Shown here piece by piece: positions 9,885 to 18,049 of a DNA stretch of 64,000 bases. The stretch is from contig NZ_CP069004.1 of the NCBI RefSeq assembly GCF_016801775.1, positions 3,534,001 to 3,598,000 of the forward strand, written 5' to 3'. A model generated the notes under the pieces. It ran no database searches. It worked only from the letters and a program-made list of their open reading frames with translations, and was not told where the DNA came from. Made by a program: the position numbers and the translations under genes. Each line of letters begins with the position of its first letter. Within the stretch, counting starts at the first letter, position 1. Source of the DNA: Sulfitobacter mediterraneus (GTDB lineage Bacteria > Pseudomonadota > Alphaproteobacteria > Rhodobacterales > Rhodobacteraceae).

Positions 9885-10892
9885 TCACGCGGATCTTTGC
9901 TGCCGAAATTGCGCGGGCGCTTGGCCGACCCAGCGTTTAAAGGCGCGGCTAAAGGTGCTTTGCTCGGAAAACCCGGTCAGAAAGGCGATCTCGGCAATGG
10001 AAAAATCACTGTCGATCAGTAATTTTTGCGCCAAGGTAGTCTGGGCCTGTCGCAACACATCGCGGTAGGTCAGCCCCTCATTGGAAAGGCGGCGATAGAG
10101 CGTGCGTTCGCTCATCCCCATCTGCGCGGCAATCTTGCTGGCCTGCGGTGCCCCGTTATCCAGCGCCTCTGCCAGCAGGCCAAGCAGTTCAACGCCCAGC
10201 GGCGACTCGCTGCGCAACTTGCCCAGCTCCTGTTCGAGGTGTTGCGTCAGGAAAGTGCAGACAGCCCGATCGCCGGACATATTGGGGGCATCCAGCATTG
10301 TCCGGGGGATCGAGATCGCGCAACGATCCGCTGCAAAACGGACCTCGCAATCAAAGAGGGTATTATATGCTCCGGGCGTACTGCGGCAGCTATGGCGAAA
10401 CGAGACGGAGTCAAACCGGATATCCGCCGAGATATAGTGCCGGATGTAGCGTGCAATCGCCGCCAATGCGCATTCGTTGCGAAACTGCTGGGTCGGGTGT
10501 GGGGTGTTCGGCTCTTCTACCGTCAGAAATGCCAGGGCGCCGCGTTCCTCAAACCCGTAAGCCGCGCCATCTGACAAAAGCCGGAAATACCGGGCAAGCA
10601 ATTCAAGGGAAGTACGCAGGGTGGGGGCTGACTTGACCGCAAGGCCCAGCACGCCAAGGTCTTCTGGCTCAATCATCTCGGCATAGGCGGCGACAAGCTC
10701 TGCCTCGTCGTCTTGGGTGGCCCGGATCCAGTCGATGAGGGCAAAATATTCCATGTTCGGAGCCAGCCCGCTGTCTGACGCTCTCACCCGCTGCACAACC
10801 GCGCCATCGGAAAGAATTGCATCGCCCTCGGTCATGGCCAGCCCGGCGGCGCGTGCGGTGGCGCGAATGAATGATGCAGTGACGCTTGGCAT
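9885..10892 (-). CDS. AraC family transcriptional regulator
   Basis: A 335-residue regulator. The N-terminal two-thirds matches the arabinose-binding-like domain of OruR/ArgR-type AraC proteins (SLELLARYFRLLSDG, LTVEEP, RFDSVSFRHSCRS). The C-terminal AraC DNA-binding domain (about residues 235-330) has both helix-turn-helices: ASKIAAQMGMSERTLYRRL and FSIAEIAFLTGFSEQSTFSR, with FKRWVGQAPAQFR. It is divergent from the MocR-type regulator at 11123; the shared 230-bp gap contains a perfect palindrome. The target and inducer are unknown. Confidence 0.88.
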   Translation of the reverse strand: MPSVTASFIRATARAAGLAMTEGDAILSDGAVVQRVRASDSGLAPNMEYFALIDWIRATQDDEAELVAAYAEMIEPEDLGVLGLAVKSAPTLRTSLELLARYFRLLSDGAAYGFEERGALAFLTVEEPNTPHPTQQFRNECALAAIARYIRHYISADIRFDSVSFRHSCRSTPGAYNTLFDCEVRFAADRCAISIPRTMLDAPNMSGDRAVCTFLTQHLEQELGKLRSESPLGVELLGLLAEALDNGAPQASKIAAQMGMSERTLYRRLSNEGLTYRDVLRQAQTTLAQKLLIDSDFSIAEIAFLTGFSEQSTFSRAFKRWVGQAPAQFRQQRSA

Positions 10893-11008
10893 GTCAGTGC
10901 CGCAAGAGGAGGGCGCGCGCCATGGCTCTTGTGTCCACCGATAAACGGATAATCCCGGTCATGTCTGGCCTCCAGCCTGTCATATGTGGCAATGTTAACA
11001 CTTTGCTC

Positions 11009-11028
11009 AAATTGAATGCAATCAATTT
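11009..11028. promoter_or_regulatory. perfect palindrome between divergent regulators
   Basis: AAATTGA-ATGCAA-TCAATTT is a perfect 7-6-7 inverted repeat in an AT-rich stretch between the AraC gene (leftward) and the MocR gene (rightward). Its position suggests an operator for one or both regulators. This is inferred from symmetry and place. Confidence 0.45.
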
Positions 11029-11122
11029 CGAATAAATGTGGTGCAATTTTATGATCTGACTTGCGGCAATGGCTGTGCGCCCTTACCATTCCGGCTGTGT
11101 CCTGCGGTAAAAGGTGAGCTTG

Positions 11123-12499
11123 ATGTCCCCCAAAAACTGGGTTCCCGAAATCCGGCAAACCGACTTGCCGCGCTATGTCGGGATCGCCGAAGCGATTGGC
11201 GCCGACATTGCATCAGGCCGCTTGAAACCCGGCGATCGCTTGCCGCCGCAGCGGCAGATCGCAGAGGTTCTTGGGACGGATATATCCGCTATTTCAAGAG
11301 GGTACGCAGAAGCCGCCCGGCGCGGATATGTGCAAGCCCATGTCGGGCGCGGCACCTTTGTCTTGGATCCACGCGCGGGTAAACCATCGGCCGATCCGAG
11401 GCGCACCAGCGAAGAAGATCCGCGCATGAACATGCCGCCGGAACCCGAAGACCCCAAGCTGATTGCAAAGATGCAGGCTGGGCTGAGCCATGTTGCCGCC
11501 AACATCGTCCCGCTGTTGCGGTATCAAACCCCATTGGGAGGCGACAAGGACAAGGAAATCGCCGGAAAATGGCTGCATGCAAACGGATTGTCCTTTGTGC
11601 CGGAACGGTTTGCTGTCGCGCCGGGGGCGCATGCCGCGATTGATGCCGCGCTAACGGTTTTGCGCCAGCCAGGCACCGTTGTTCTGTGCGAACAGGTGAC
11701 CTATCCGGGCATCCGCGCCATTGCCGCCCGTCTTGGTTTGGAACTGGTCGAGGTGGACGAAGATGAACATGGGATTTCCCCTGACGCTCTTGAGGCCGCG
11801 ATCGCCGGCCATCCAACCGCTGTACTGTACCTCAATCCAACCCTGCGAAACCCGACAACGCACACCATTCCTGCGCAGAGGCGCAGCGAAATCTCCCGCG
11901 TTTTGCGGGCCCATCAGACACCACTGATTGAGGATGATGCCTACCGGTTTGTGGCCACAAATGCGCCCGCGCCGATCTGTGACAGTTTGCCAGATCTTGG
12001 CTGGCATGTCGCGGGCATATCCAAGGTGTTCGGTGCAGGGCTGCGCCTTGCCTATGTACAGGTGCCTAATGCGGCTTTCCTGGGCCCGTTTGTAAAAGCG
12101 GTGCGGGCGGCGCATGTCATGACCTCCCCGATCAGTCTGGCCTTGCTCAGCACCTGGATCGAAGATGGAACCGCCGCGCAGGTGCAGGCATTTGTGCGCA
12201 GCGCCGCCAGAGAGCGGCAGCAGATCGCCAAGGAAGCCCTGACCGGGATGACCTTTGACAGTGCTCCGGATGCATTCAATATTTGGCTGACACTTCCAGA
12301 TGGATTAAATCGGGCAGAAGCACTCGCGCGGTTGTTTGGCCGGCAAATAGGCATACTGCCTAGCGATTTTTTCATTCCAAGCGGGGCAGGGCAGGACAAA
12401 CTGCGGATTTGTTTGGGAGGACCGATTTCGCAGGAGAGTTTGCGCAAGGAATTGCAGCAGGTTCATCACGCCTTGTCCGCACCGGATTGGTCGGGATAG
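11123..12499 (+). CDS. MocR-type GntR/aminotransferase transcriptional regulator
   Basis: A 458-residue fusion. The N-terminus is a GntR winged helix (YVGIAEAIGADIASGRLKPG, LPPQRQIAEVLGTDISAISRGY). The remainder is a fold-type I aminotransferase domain with LYLNPTLRNPTTHTIPAQRR and the PLP-lysine region GISKVFGAGLRLAY. MocR proteins bind PLP and often control PLP, taurine, GABA or other amine genes. The ATG at 11123 is preferred over an in-frame GTG at 11114 because AGGTGA lies about 9 nt before it. No target operon is adjacent other than the divergent AraC gene. Confidence 0.88.
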   Translation: MSPKNWVPEIRQTDLPRYVGIAEAIGADIASGRLKPGDRLPPQRQIAEVLGTDISAISRGYAEAARRGYVQAHVGRGTFVLDPRAGKPSADPRRTSEEDPRMNMPPEPEDPKLIAKMQAGLSHVAANIVPLLRYQTPLGGDKDKEIAGKWLHANGLSFVPERFAVAPGAHAAIDAALTVLRQPGTVVLCEQVTYPGIRAIAARLGLELVEVDEDEHGISPDALEAAIAGHPTAVLYLNPTLRNPTTHTIPAQRRSEISRVLRAHQTPLIEDDAYRFVATNAPAPICDSLPDLGWHVAGISKVFGAGLRLAYVQVPNAAFLGPFVKAVRAAHVMTSPISLALLSTWIEDGTAAQVQAFVRSAARERQQIAKEALTGMTFDSAPDAFNIWLTLPDGLNRAEALARLFGRQIGILPSDFFIPSGAGQDKLRICLGGPISQESLRKELQQVHHALSAPDWSG

Positions 12500-12629
12500 C
12501 GGCTTTGCCCTTCGAAAGGCGCTATTGGGAACAAGCATCCTGAACGCATCTCTGTTGGGCGACGCGTTTGGACGGACACCTATCTTCTATCCGATGTCTC
12601 GTGCAGGCCTCCCTGGCCTGTCACAACTC

Positions 12630-12911
12630 TCAGAAATCATCAGACTCCGGGACGATCCCAAGCCTGACAAGAAAGCTGGGGGATCCGACTTCGCCACTGT
12701 CTGGGTCTTCCGAAATCATATAGGCATCGGCGCCGGCGCAATTCTCTGATTGGGCTTCCCGCTCGGCTCTGTTCTGGGCTTCTGCTGCTGTCGAATACTG
12801 AAATTGTTTGTCGATCTTCAGGATTGCCTGTCCGTCACGCACGGGCTTTTGTTCCACATATGTCTGGCAGATATAATGAACCTTTTCTGTGCTCTCGTTC
12901 GTGTCGGTCAT
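12630..12911 (-). CDS. hypothetical protein, 93 aa
   Basis: Starts MTDTNESTEKVHYICQTYVE, with AAGGGA about 9 nt upstream. It has a soluble, charged composition: a possible beta-rich N-terminal half followed by an Ala/Glu-rich helix (AAEAQNRAEREAQSE) and an acidic tail. It resembles small uncharacterised alphaproteobacterial proteins with a YICQTY-like start, but no function is known to me. It ends 130 bp from the convergent MocR gene. Confidence 0.6.
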   Translation of the reverse strand: MTDTNESTEKVHYICQTYVEQKPVRDGQAILKIDKQFQYSTAAEAQNRAEREAQSENCAGADAYMISEDPDSGEVGSPSFLVRLGIVPESDDF

Positions 12912-13015
12912 GGGCGGTCCCTTCAGGTGTGTCCGGTCGCCCCGCAAAAAAAGAGGTGTTCCAGAAACATGCATCATATCTTTGCTGCGGCTTTACATGA
13001 ACTTTTTCACATTCA

Positions 13016-13207
13016 CTAGCGCGAGGGCGGTGTCGGCGTATTTGCCTCCCGTTCAAGGCGCGCCTTGCGGAGGCGGGCGTTTCTGGCTTGTCGCTTCTCC
13101 GCCTCTTCTTAGACCATTTGCCGAACGATGCGGGTTGTCTTGTCCATCGCGGTTTCCGCTTTCGGGCTGCTTGCTTTGAACACGCTTGTTTTTGTCAGCT
13201 TTGCCAT
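13016..13207 (-). pseudogene. 63-codon small basic protein gene interrupted by TAA
   Basis: An ATG at 13207 with GAGGAG 10 nt upstream opens a frame beginning MAKLTKTSVFKASSPKAE and ending after 32 residues at TAA (13109-13111). The same frame continues for 30 more codons (EEAEKRQARNARLRKARL...) to TAG at 13016. The combined product reads as one coherent charged protein (MDKTTRIVRQMV then EEAEKRQ), of a short family I associate with Rhodobacteraceae. The TAA is most simply one point mutation, for example from GAA. Either this is a recent pseudogene, a truncated peptide is made, or it is a sequencing error. Confidence 0.6.
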
Positions 13208-13257
13208 GGGGCACTCTCCTCTTTGATTTGTCCTAACCCTTGTCTGAACAAAGCAGT

Positions 13258-14379
13258 TCAAACCAACGCCAGGTGTTTTGCTGGGCCATCGGTATTGCGC
13301 ACCGTTGGCTCCGGTCGGCCATTGTAGAGTTCTATCTGAATATCGGGCGCGACCATGACGCGCATGAGAGCGCTATAGGTCATCCCAAACCGCATTTCCG
13401 CCCCGACGCACAGCGCGGGATCTTTCGTACCAATGACCAGATGATCACTCGTCGCGCCGATATGGCTGCATCCGGAGGGCATCAAAAGCGATGCTGCATC
13501 GGTGTCTTGGTTTCCGAGGGCAAGAATGATCCGTGTGACATCTGATGCTTCAGGAACGGGCCGAATTCTAACCAAGGTATGATCCACCTTGCCGGTAAGC
13601 AGGCGCATGGGCTTTGCGTCCGTTTCGATCACTTCGGCAACGAGCGTGAAGGCGTCCTGATGCAGACCGGCAATCGGCTCCCCCGTGATCGGATCAACAC
13701 CAAGCAGTATCGCTTCGCCGATGCGCAGATCGTTGATCCGGCCTGTCGCGTGCGGGCCAAGCGCCCAAGGCAGGTTCGCAGAATTGCCCCCAGACACCGT
13801 TCGAAGAGACGGGCCACATCTTGCCTCGACATCATTGGCCATGGCCGACAGGGCCCGCATCTTTGCAGCGGTCGGGGCGATGCTTTGCATGCAGGCAAAA
13901 TTGGCCCCGATACCCGTCAGCGCCACGCCGGGCATGTCCGTCACCTTCTGGGCGATATCGCCCAGATCATCTGGCCTGATCCCTTCGCGGAGGTCGCCCA
14001 TTTTGACCATCAGAAGAATGCCGTGAACCTTGTTTTGGCGCAGCGCAGCGGCGGCCAAAGCCGAGATCACGGCGGTCTGTGTGTTAAAGCTCGCCGCGCA
14101 GGTTTTTACGACATCATCAACCTGACTTAGCATCGGAGTTCGGATCATCGTGATCGGACAGTCTATTCCTGCCTTGCGCAATCGCTTTGCGTTGCTCAAA
14201 CGCGATTCAGCCAGGCCCACAGCGCCACCATCCAGCATGGCACGCGCAATGGCCGGATGCCCGCAAACCGCTTTGGTTACCGCCGTTACGCGGATGCCAC
14301 CCACCGCCAACCGTTCGACAAGGGTCCGCGTGTTGTGGCGCAACTTGCGCAGATCAACTTCCAGGCGCGGGCTATTCAA
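13258..14379 (-). CDS. alanine/ornithine racemase-family PLP enzyme
   Basis: A 373-residue fold-type III PLP enzyme. The N-terminal (RLEVDLRKLRHNTRTL) and the PLP-lysine segment (VTAVTKAVCG, Lys36) match the alanine/ornithine racemase family. A glycine-rich phosphate-binding stretch (TVSGGNSANLPWAL) is also present. It likely interconverts L- and D-forms of an amino acid; the substrate is not evident. The TTG start overlaps the TGA of the upstream DUF1611 gene (TTGA, bases 14376-14379), and the conserved N-terminus begins right there, so the rare start is credible and translation is probably coupled. The neighbour suggests a D-amino-acid pathway. Confidence 0.85.
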   Translation of the reverse strand: MNSPRLEVDLRKLRHNTRTLVERLAVGGIRVTAVTKAVCGHPAIARAMLDGGAVGLAESRLSNAKRLRKAGIDCPITMIRTPMLSQVDDVVKTCAASFNTQTAVISALAAAALRQNKVHGILLMVKMGDLREGIRPDDLGDIAQKVTDMPGVALTGIGANFACMQSIAPTAAKMRALSAMANDVEARCGPSLRTVSGGNSANLPWALGPHATGRINDLRIGEAILLGVDPITGEPIAGLHQDAFTLVAEVIETDAKPMRLLTGKVDHTLVRIRPVPEASDVTRIILALGNQDTDAASLLMPSGCSHIGATSDHLVIGTKDPALCVGAEMRFGMTYSALMRVMVAPDIQIELYNGRPEPTVRNTDGPAKHLALV

Positions 14380-15575
14380 ATTGTGGCCATGGGGGTTCCT
14401 TGCTGCAAGCCGGGGTAGGCGGCAACAACCATCGCGAGCAACTGCGCCACTGGCCGGCTAAGCGCGTCAGTGACAGGCAGTCCAAGTTTTTCGCTTTGCG
14501 CTTCAATCGTGCTGGTGATCTCGGCTTCGGACATGCCCTCGTGATTGAGCGTAACGCCAATCACTTTGGTGTCCGAGAACGCCTCGATCAACGCGATTTC
14601 ACTCGCCGGGGTGGGCATTGGCATATTGGGAAAATCGCAGCGATGTGCACGTTTTGGGGCGTGCTGAAGGATGACCGCGTCTGGTTGGCTGCCGCGCAAG
14701 ATAAAGGCCGATGTACAGAATGCCGGATGGCTGAGCGCACCTTGCCCTTCGATCAAGATAACATCCGGTTGCTCTGCCTCTGAGGCAGCAACAATCGCAC
14801 CCTCAAGTTCACCACAGCAGAACTGCGGCGGGACGGCGTCCATCGCCACGCCATGTTTTGCCCCCTGCATCAGACCCGTCTGGCCGGTACCAATCAATAC
14901 AGTCTTGATGCCCTTCGCGTTCAACGCACGGGCCAGAACCGTCGCAGTGGTCCGCTTTCCTATGGCGCAATCGGTTCCGAGCACGGCGATGCGCAACGCA
15001 TGGACGTTTGCGATACTGCCATCGAACAAGCGCATGTCTTTGCTGGGCTTGGGTTTGCGGATGTCGCGGATGGTGATCTGTCGTTCCAAAGCGGCCTGCG
15101 CAAATTCGGTGTCATCGCTCAGGTACTCGTGCAGGCCACTGACGATATTCATTCCCCGTGCAATCGCGTCCAGTACGACGCCACGATCTGCGGGTGAAAG
15201 CCGCCCCGTTGAGGGGGCCATTCCGTAGATAAAGGTATCAGGCATGGCTGCTTCGGTCGCGATGGCCGCGTCTAGGTTTTTGCAAATTGGTATGGTGTTG
15301 ATCACATCATCAAGAACCTGCCCGCTGTTCTTGCCGCTGTGGGTGCTATCGATAACCGATACGATCCTGTAGGCCTCGGAGTGACGCACAAGGCCGTTGG
15401 CTGTCTTGCCATCAATCTTGGCAAAGTTGCCCTCGCAATAGACAACTGCTGTAGGCTGGGCGGTGATCGGGGTTAGCGAAGTTGGGCGTGTCGGTGTGTT
15501 GCTGACCATGGAAGGCGCTTGAGAGGCCTCAGAGGGACGGCGAACGGTATCTACCGTCTGGAAATCGGTTTTCAT
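14376..15575 (-). CDS. dgcN: DgcN-like DUF1611 protein
   Basis: A 399-residue protein of the DUF1611/DgcN family. A P-loop-like motif (LGTDCAIGKRTTATVLARAL) lies near the middle, with an N-terminal Rossmann-like part (VIDSTHSGKNSGQVLDD) and VILIEGQGALSHPAF. DgcN is described as an N-acetyltransferase acting with a dehydratase-type partner in D-glutamate catabolism. Here the partner is a racemase-like enzyme instead, as in other known DUF1611 pairs. The N-terminal 35 residues are low-complexity and outside the family core. AAGGAAA precedes the ATG. The exact substrate is uncertain. Confidence 0.8.
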   Translation of the reverse strand: MKTDFQTVDTVRRPSEASQAPSMVSNTPTRPTSLTPITAQPTAVVYCEGNFAKIDGKTANGLVRHSEAYRIVSVIDSTHSGKNSGQVLDDVINTIPICKNLDAAIATEAAMPDTFIYGMAPSTGRLSPADRGVVLDAIARGMNIVSGLHEYLSDDTEFAQAALERQITIRDIRKPKPSKDMRLFDGSIANVHALRIAVLGTDCAIGKRTTATVLARALNAKGIKTVLIGTGQTGLMQGAKHGVAMDAVPPQFCCGELEGAIVAASEAEQPDVILIEGQGALSHPAFCTSAFILRGSQPDAVILQHAPKRAHRCDFPNMPMPTPASEIALIEAFSDTKVIGVTLNHEGMSEAEITSTIEAQSEKLGLPVTDALSRPVAQLLAMVVAAYPGLQQGTPMATI

Positions 15576-15645
15576 CGTGTTTTCCTTGTAAAGTCTTAGG
15601 TGTCGCCGGGCGGCATGTCTGAACGGGTGTCAGGGTCCGACACGT

Positions 15646-16473
15646 TCAGTGGTTGAGAACGCATAGCCCCTTGGACTTCTGGAAATTCCAATTGCATTCC
15701 CAACGATTTCCTGACCGGTCGAGATGGGCATTTTCCGGGATATCGATCTCTTTGCAGGCAGCGCCGGAGGCTTCGTACCCCCTGTGGCACTTCCATCCTT
15801 CGCCATAAGCGGCATCGTCCAAATATCCGAATTCCGGGACAACAACGGGCTTGCAAACGGCGTCTTGTTCGAAAAACCCGCGTTCGCAGCTCCATAACTG
15901 GCCATAGCGAGATCCGTTCAAATACCCGTTGGTCGGAACCACAACTGCGGTGCAGCTTTGACCGGTTTTCTCGAACCCGCGTTCACAGTCCCAAGCAGAC
16001 CCAAAGGAGGCTTCCACCAGATAGGCGTTTTCAGGCACGACGACCTTTTGGCAGCTGTCGTCAACTCTGTGGAATCCGCGCAAGCAGTGCCACCGTTCGC
16101 CAGAAGGGTCCAGGAACCCTCCCTCGGGAACGATGACCGCGACACAGGCTGTTTCATTGACCTGGCGATAGCCATGAACGCATGCCCATCCGGTCCCATA
16201 TGAACGGTTTGTTTCATATGCGTTTTCCGGTGCGGCTACGGCTGCGCAATTGTCGCCATCCGGCCGATATCCGATGTCGCAATCCCAGCCCTCACCATAG
16301 CTCTTTGCGCTGGCGTTTTCCGGCATGGTTTGGGCAAATGCGGGCATCGCCAAGAGAAGCAAACCAAAAACAGGTCCGAGAAAAACGAGCCAGAACACTC
16401 TGGCGTCCGTTGATCCACCGGTCTCGCAAAGCGATCTTTGCAAAGGCAATTCTGTTTTTGAATTATGATCCAT
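15646..16473 (-). CDS. exported protein with seven cysteine repeats
   Basis: A 275-residue protein. After a hydrophobic segment (FWLVFLGPVFGLLLLAMPAFA, signal or anchor) come seven tandem repeats of about 33 residues with the pattern PENAYL...YGxGWxCxRGY...C..VVV. Each repeat has two Cys and an invariant Trp before the first Cys, suggesting one disulfide per unit in the periplasm or outside. The chosen start (MDHNSKTELPL) overlaps the upstream gene by 11 bp, implying coupling; longer starts would overlap it further. I do not recognise the family. A binding or structural surface role is a guess. Confidence 0.7.
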   Translation of the reverse strand: MDHNSKTELPLQRSLCETGGSTDARVFWLVFLGPVFGLLLLAMPAFAQTMPENASAKSYGEGWDCDIGYRPDGDNCAAVAAPENAYETNRSYGTGWACVHGYRQVNETACVAVIVPEGGFLDPSGERWHCLRGFHRVDDSCQKVVVPENAYLVEASFGSAWDCERGFEKTGQSCTAVVVPTNGYLNGSRYGQLWSCERGFFEQDAVCKPVVVPEFGYLDDAAYGEGWKCHRGYEASGAACKEIDIPENAHLDRSGNRWECNWNFQKSKGLCVLNH

Positions 16474-16816
16474 CCAGGGCAAGCCCCGCGAGGCAAGCAA
16501 CGGCAAGATCACGGTCTGGCGCATCTGAGCCTGGAGGCGTTGCCCAACCGGTTTCCAACATTGCATTGCGGCGGCCGAAGCCCGAGAGATCCTGAAGCGC
16601 TGCAAGTTTCTCTGCGCGTTCTGGATCGGTTGCCGAAATGTCGAGGCAAACCGGAACCATTGCCGAGGTCACTTCTTCGGATGCCAGGTTCTGTGCCATG
16701 GTTTGGGCGCTGCTGCTTGTTGTCCAGCCTCCCCAAGTAAAGCCAAGGATAGAAACCGCAATCGCGCCAACCAACGCCCCGTAGATACCGGGTTTCGTCC
16801 ATTCTGGAAAAGTCAT
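16463..16816 (-). CDS. hypothetical membrane-anchored protein
   Basis: A 117-residue protein starting MTFPEWTKPGIYGALVGA. One N-terminal transmembrane segment (GALVGAIAVSILGFTWGGW) is followed by a periplasmic-type helix region (AQTMAQNLASEEVTSAMVPVCLD...). AGGA about 9 nt before the ATG decides this start over an in-frame one at 16870. It overlaps the cysteine-repeat gene downstream by 11 bp, so the two form a coupled pair. Similar single-span proteins are common and uncharacterised in this group. Confidence 0.65.
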   Translation of the reverse strand: MTFPEWTKPGIYGALVGAIAVSILGFTWGGWTTSSSAQTMAQNLASEEVTSAMVPVCLDISATDPERAEKLAALQDLSGFGRRNAMLETGWATPPGSDAPDRDLAVACLAGLALDGS

Positions 16817-17324
16817 CTTTTGATCCTTTGACGGGGAAAGCGCCGCCTCACTGTTTTTTGGCACTGACAAAACATTTTGTCAGCGCCGTCGCATCGTCGC
16901 TAGACCGACAGCACTCTGTTCATTTCCAACCGCCAAAACGCATGAACCTACAGCACGGACGATGAGGTTGTGCGCGATCGCATCGGCAACCTCTCAAGCA
17001 TCAAATCCCGCTACGGCATGTGACATTCGAATTTTCGTGAAGGATAATTGCAGTTTGCGATGGCGGGCGATGCGCCTGTGCCGCGAAAATCCACAACTTT
17101 GTACCCATTACATAGCCGCTAAATGCCCGAATTACAATGTCAGTTGACCTAAACTTGGTCCTGACGCCGACGACGAACCATATGTGCCGGGCGCGAACGG
17201 GCTTGCAGCCATCAGCCACAAATTGTCGACCGCCCAGACAAACCGGCAGGCGGATCGAAATTTTATAGCCCGTTCAGCAAGCATACAGAAACCTAACTGG
17301 CTTTGATTTGATGGGATCCGAAGG
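16817..17324. other. 508-bp gap, nothing recognised
   Basis: No frame here shows convincing protein character. An open frame at 17132-17539 on the minus strand is antisense-phase noise over the broken GYD gene. The upstream part must contain the promoter of the leftward pair at 16816. Confidence 0.5.
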
Positions 17325-17661
17325 TCAGTTCGTCGGAGGTGCGTAGGTGCCCTTGACCTGCTTGTAGACATCTCGTGCCTTATGGCTTTCGGCGCTGCTG
17401 TACATTGGAATTGTTTTGAAGCTCTCAATCGCACCGCCCATAGTCGCAGCCAAAACCGTGCCGACATATTCAGAAACACTGGGCATATCTGCAATGAGGG
17501 CGACGTGGTGCTCTTGGCCAAGAAGGCCGTAAAAACCAATCAGCTTCCCTCCGGCAGCTTCACAGACTGCACGCGCGACGTCTTCTCGATCTGTGTCCCC
17601 TTCGACAATCGTTTTTTGTCGCCTGCGGGGTGTACTTTATCATCAGCATGTAAAGAGCCAT
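17325..17661 (-). pseudogene. GYD-domain protein gene with a frameshift
   Basis: From ATG 17661 (GGAAG about 10 nt upstream) the frame reads MALYMLMIKYTPQATK, then hits a run of six A (plus strand T6 at 17612-17617) after which it is out of phase and soon stops. Removing one base in this run restores a frame that continues TIVEGDTDREDVARAVCEAA, GGKLIGFYGLLGQEHHVALI, ADMPSVSEYVGTVLAATMGG to a TGA at 17325. The joined product has the GYD-family pattern (GGKL.GFY, then a short beta-alpha repeat). It is a homopolymer frameshift: a true pseudogene, programmed slippage or a sequencing error. Confidence 0.7.
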
Positions 17662-18049
17662 TTTGCAAAATCTTCCAAGGATATGGAGCACGGCAAATCG
17701 ATGCAGATGATCTGCAATTCATTTCTGCCGATAGCGCACCTTATCACTTTGGGTCTTGAGAGTCGTTGACGTTCATTGAAGTTACGTCAATTCAATCTGG
17801 CGGGGAATTCCTGTCAATGCGATGTCCTTGCTGTAATTTACCCCACATGCGGAGGTGCGGACGCGTTTTAAAGGGGCCTCTGTCGATCAAGTCGGGTTCG
17901 GACGTTTGCAACTGCCCGATGTCAGCTTGCTGGCGCGAAACAAACATCAAGTGAGATCAATTCAATGTCTATTTTCCAATCTCGATCTGGCTCAAAATTA
18001 CTTTGAAATTTGCCAGACGCACAGCAGGTCTATCGCCTCAGGGTCATGA
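17662..18049. other. 388-bp gap, nothing recognised
   Basis: Short open frames exist on both strands but none has a ribosome site plus recognisable protein. It separates the broken GYD gene from the cyclase-TPR gene, both leftward. Confidence 0.45.

Noticed and set aside
10832..11158. A minus-strand frame overlapping the AraC/MocR control region
   Set aside because: It covers the promoter region and the N-terminus of the AraC gene in a different frame with no domain.
17132..17539. A 135-codon minus-strand frame
   Set aside because: Low protein character; it overlaps the GYD gene remnant in another phase.
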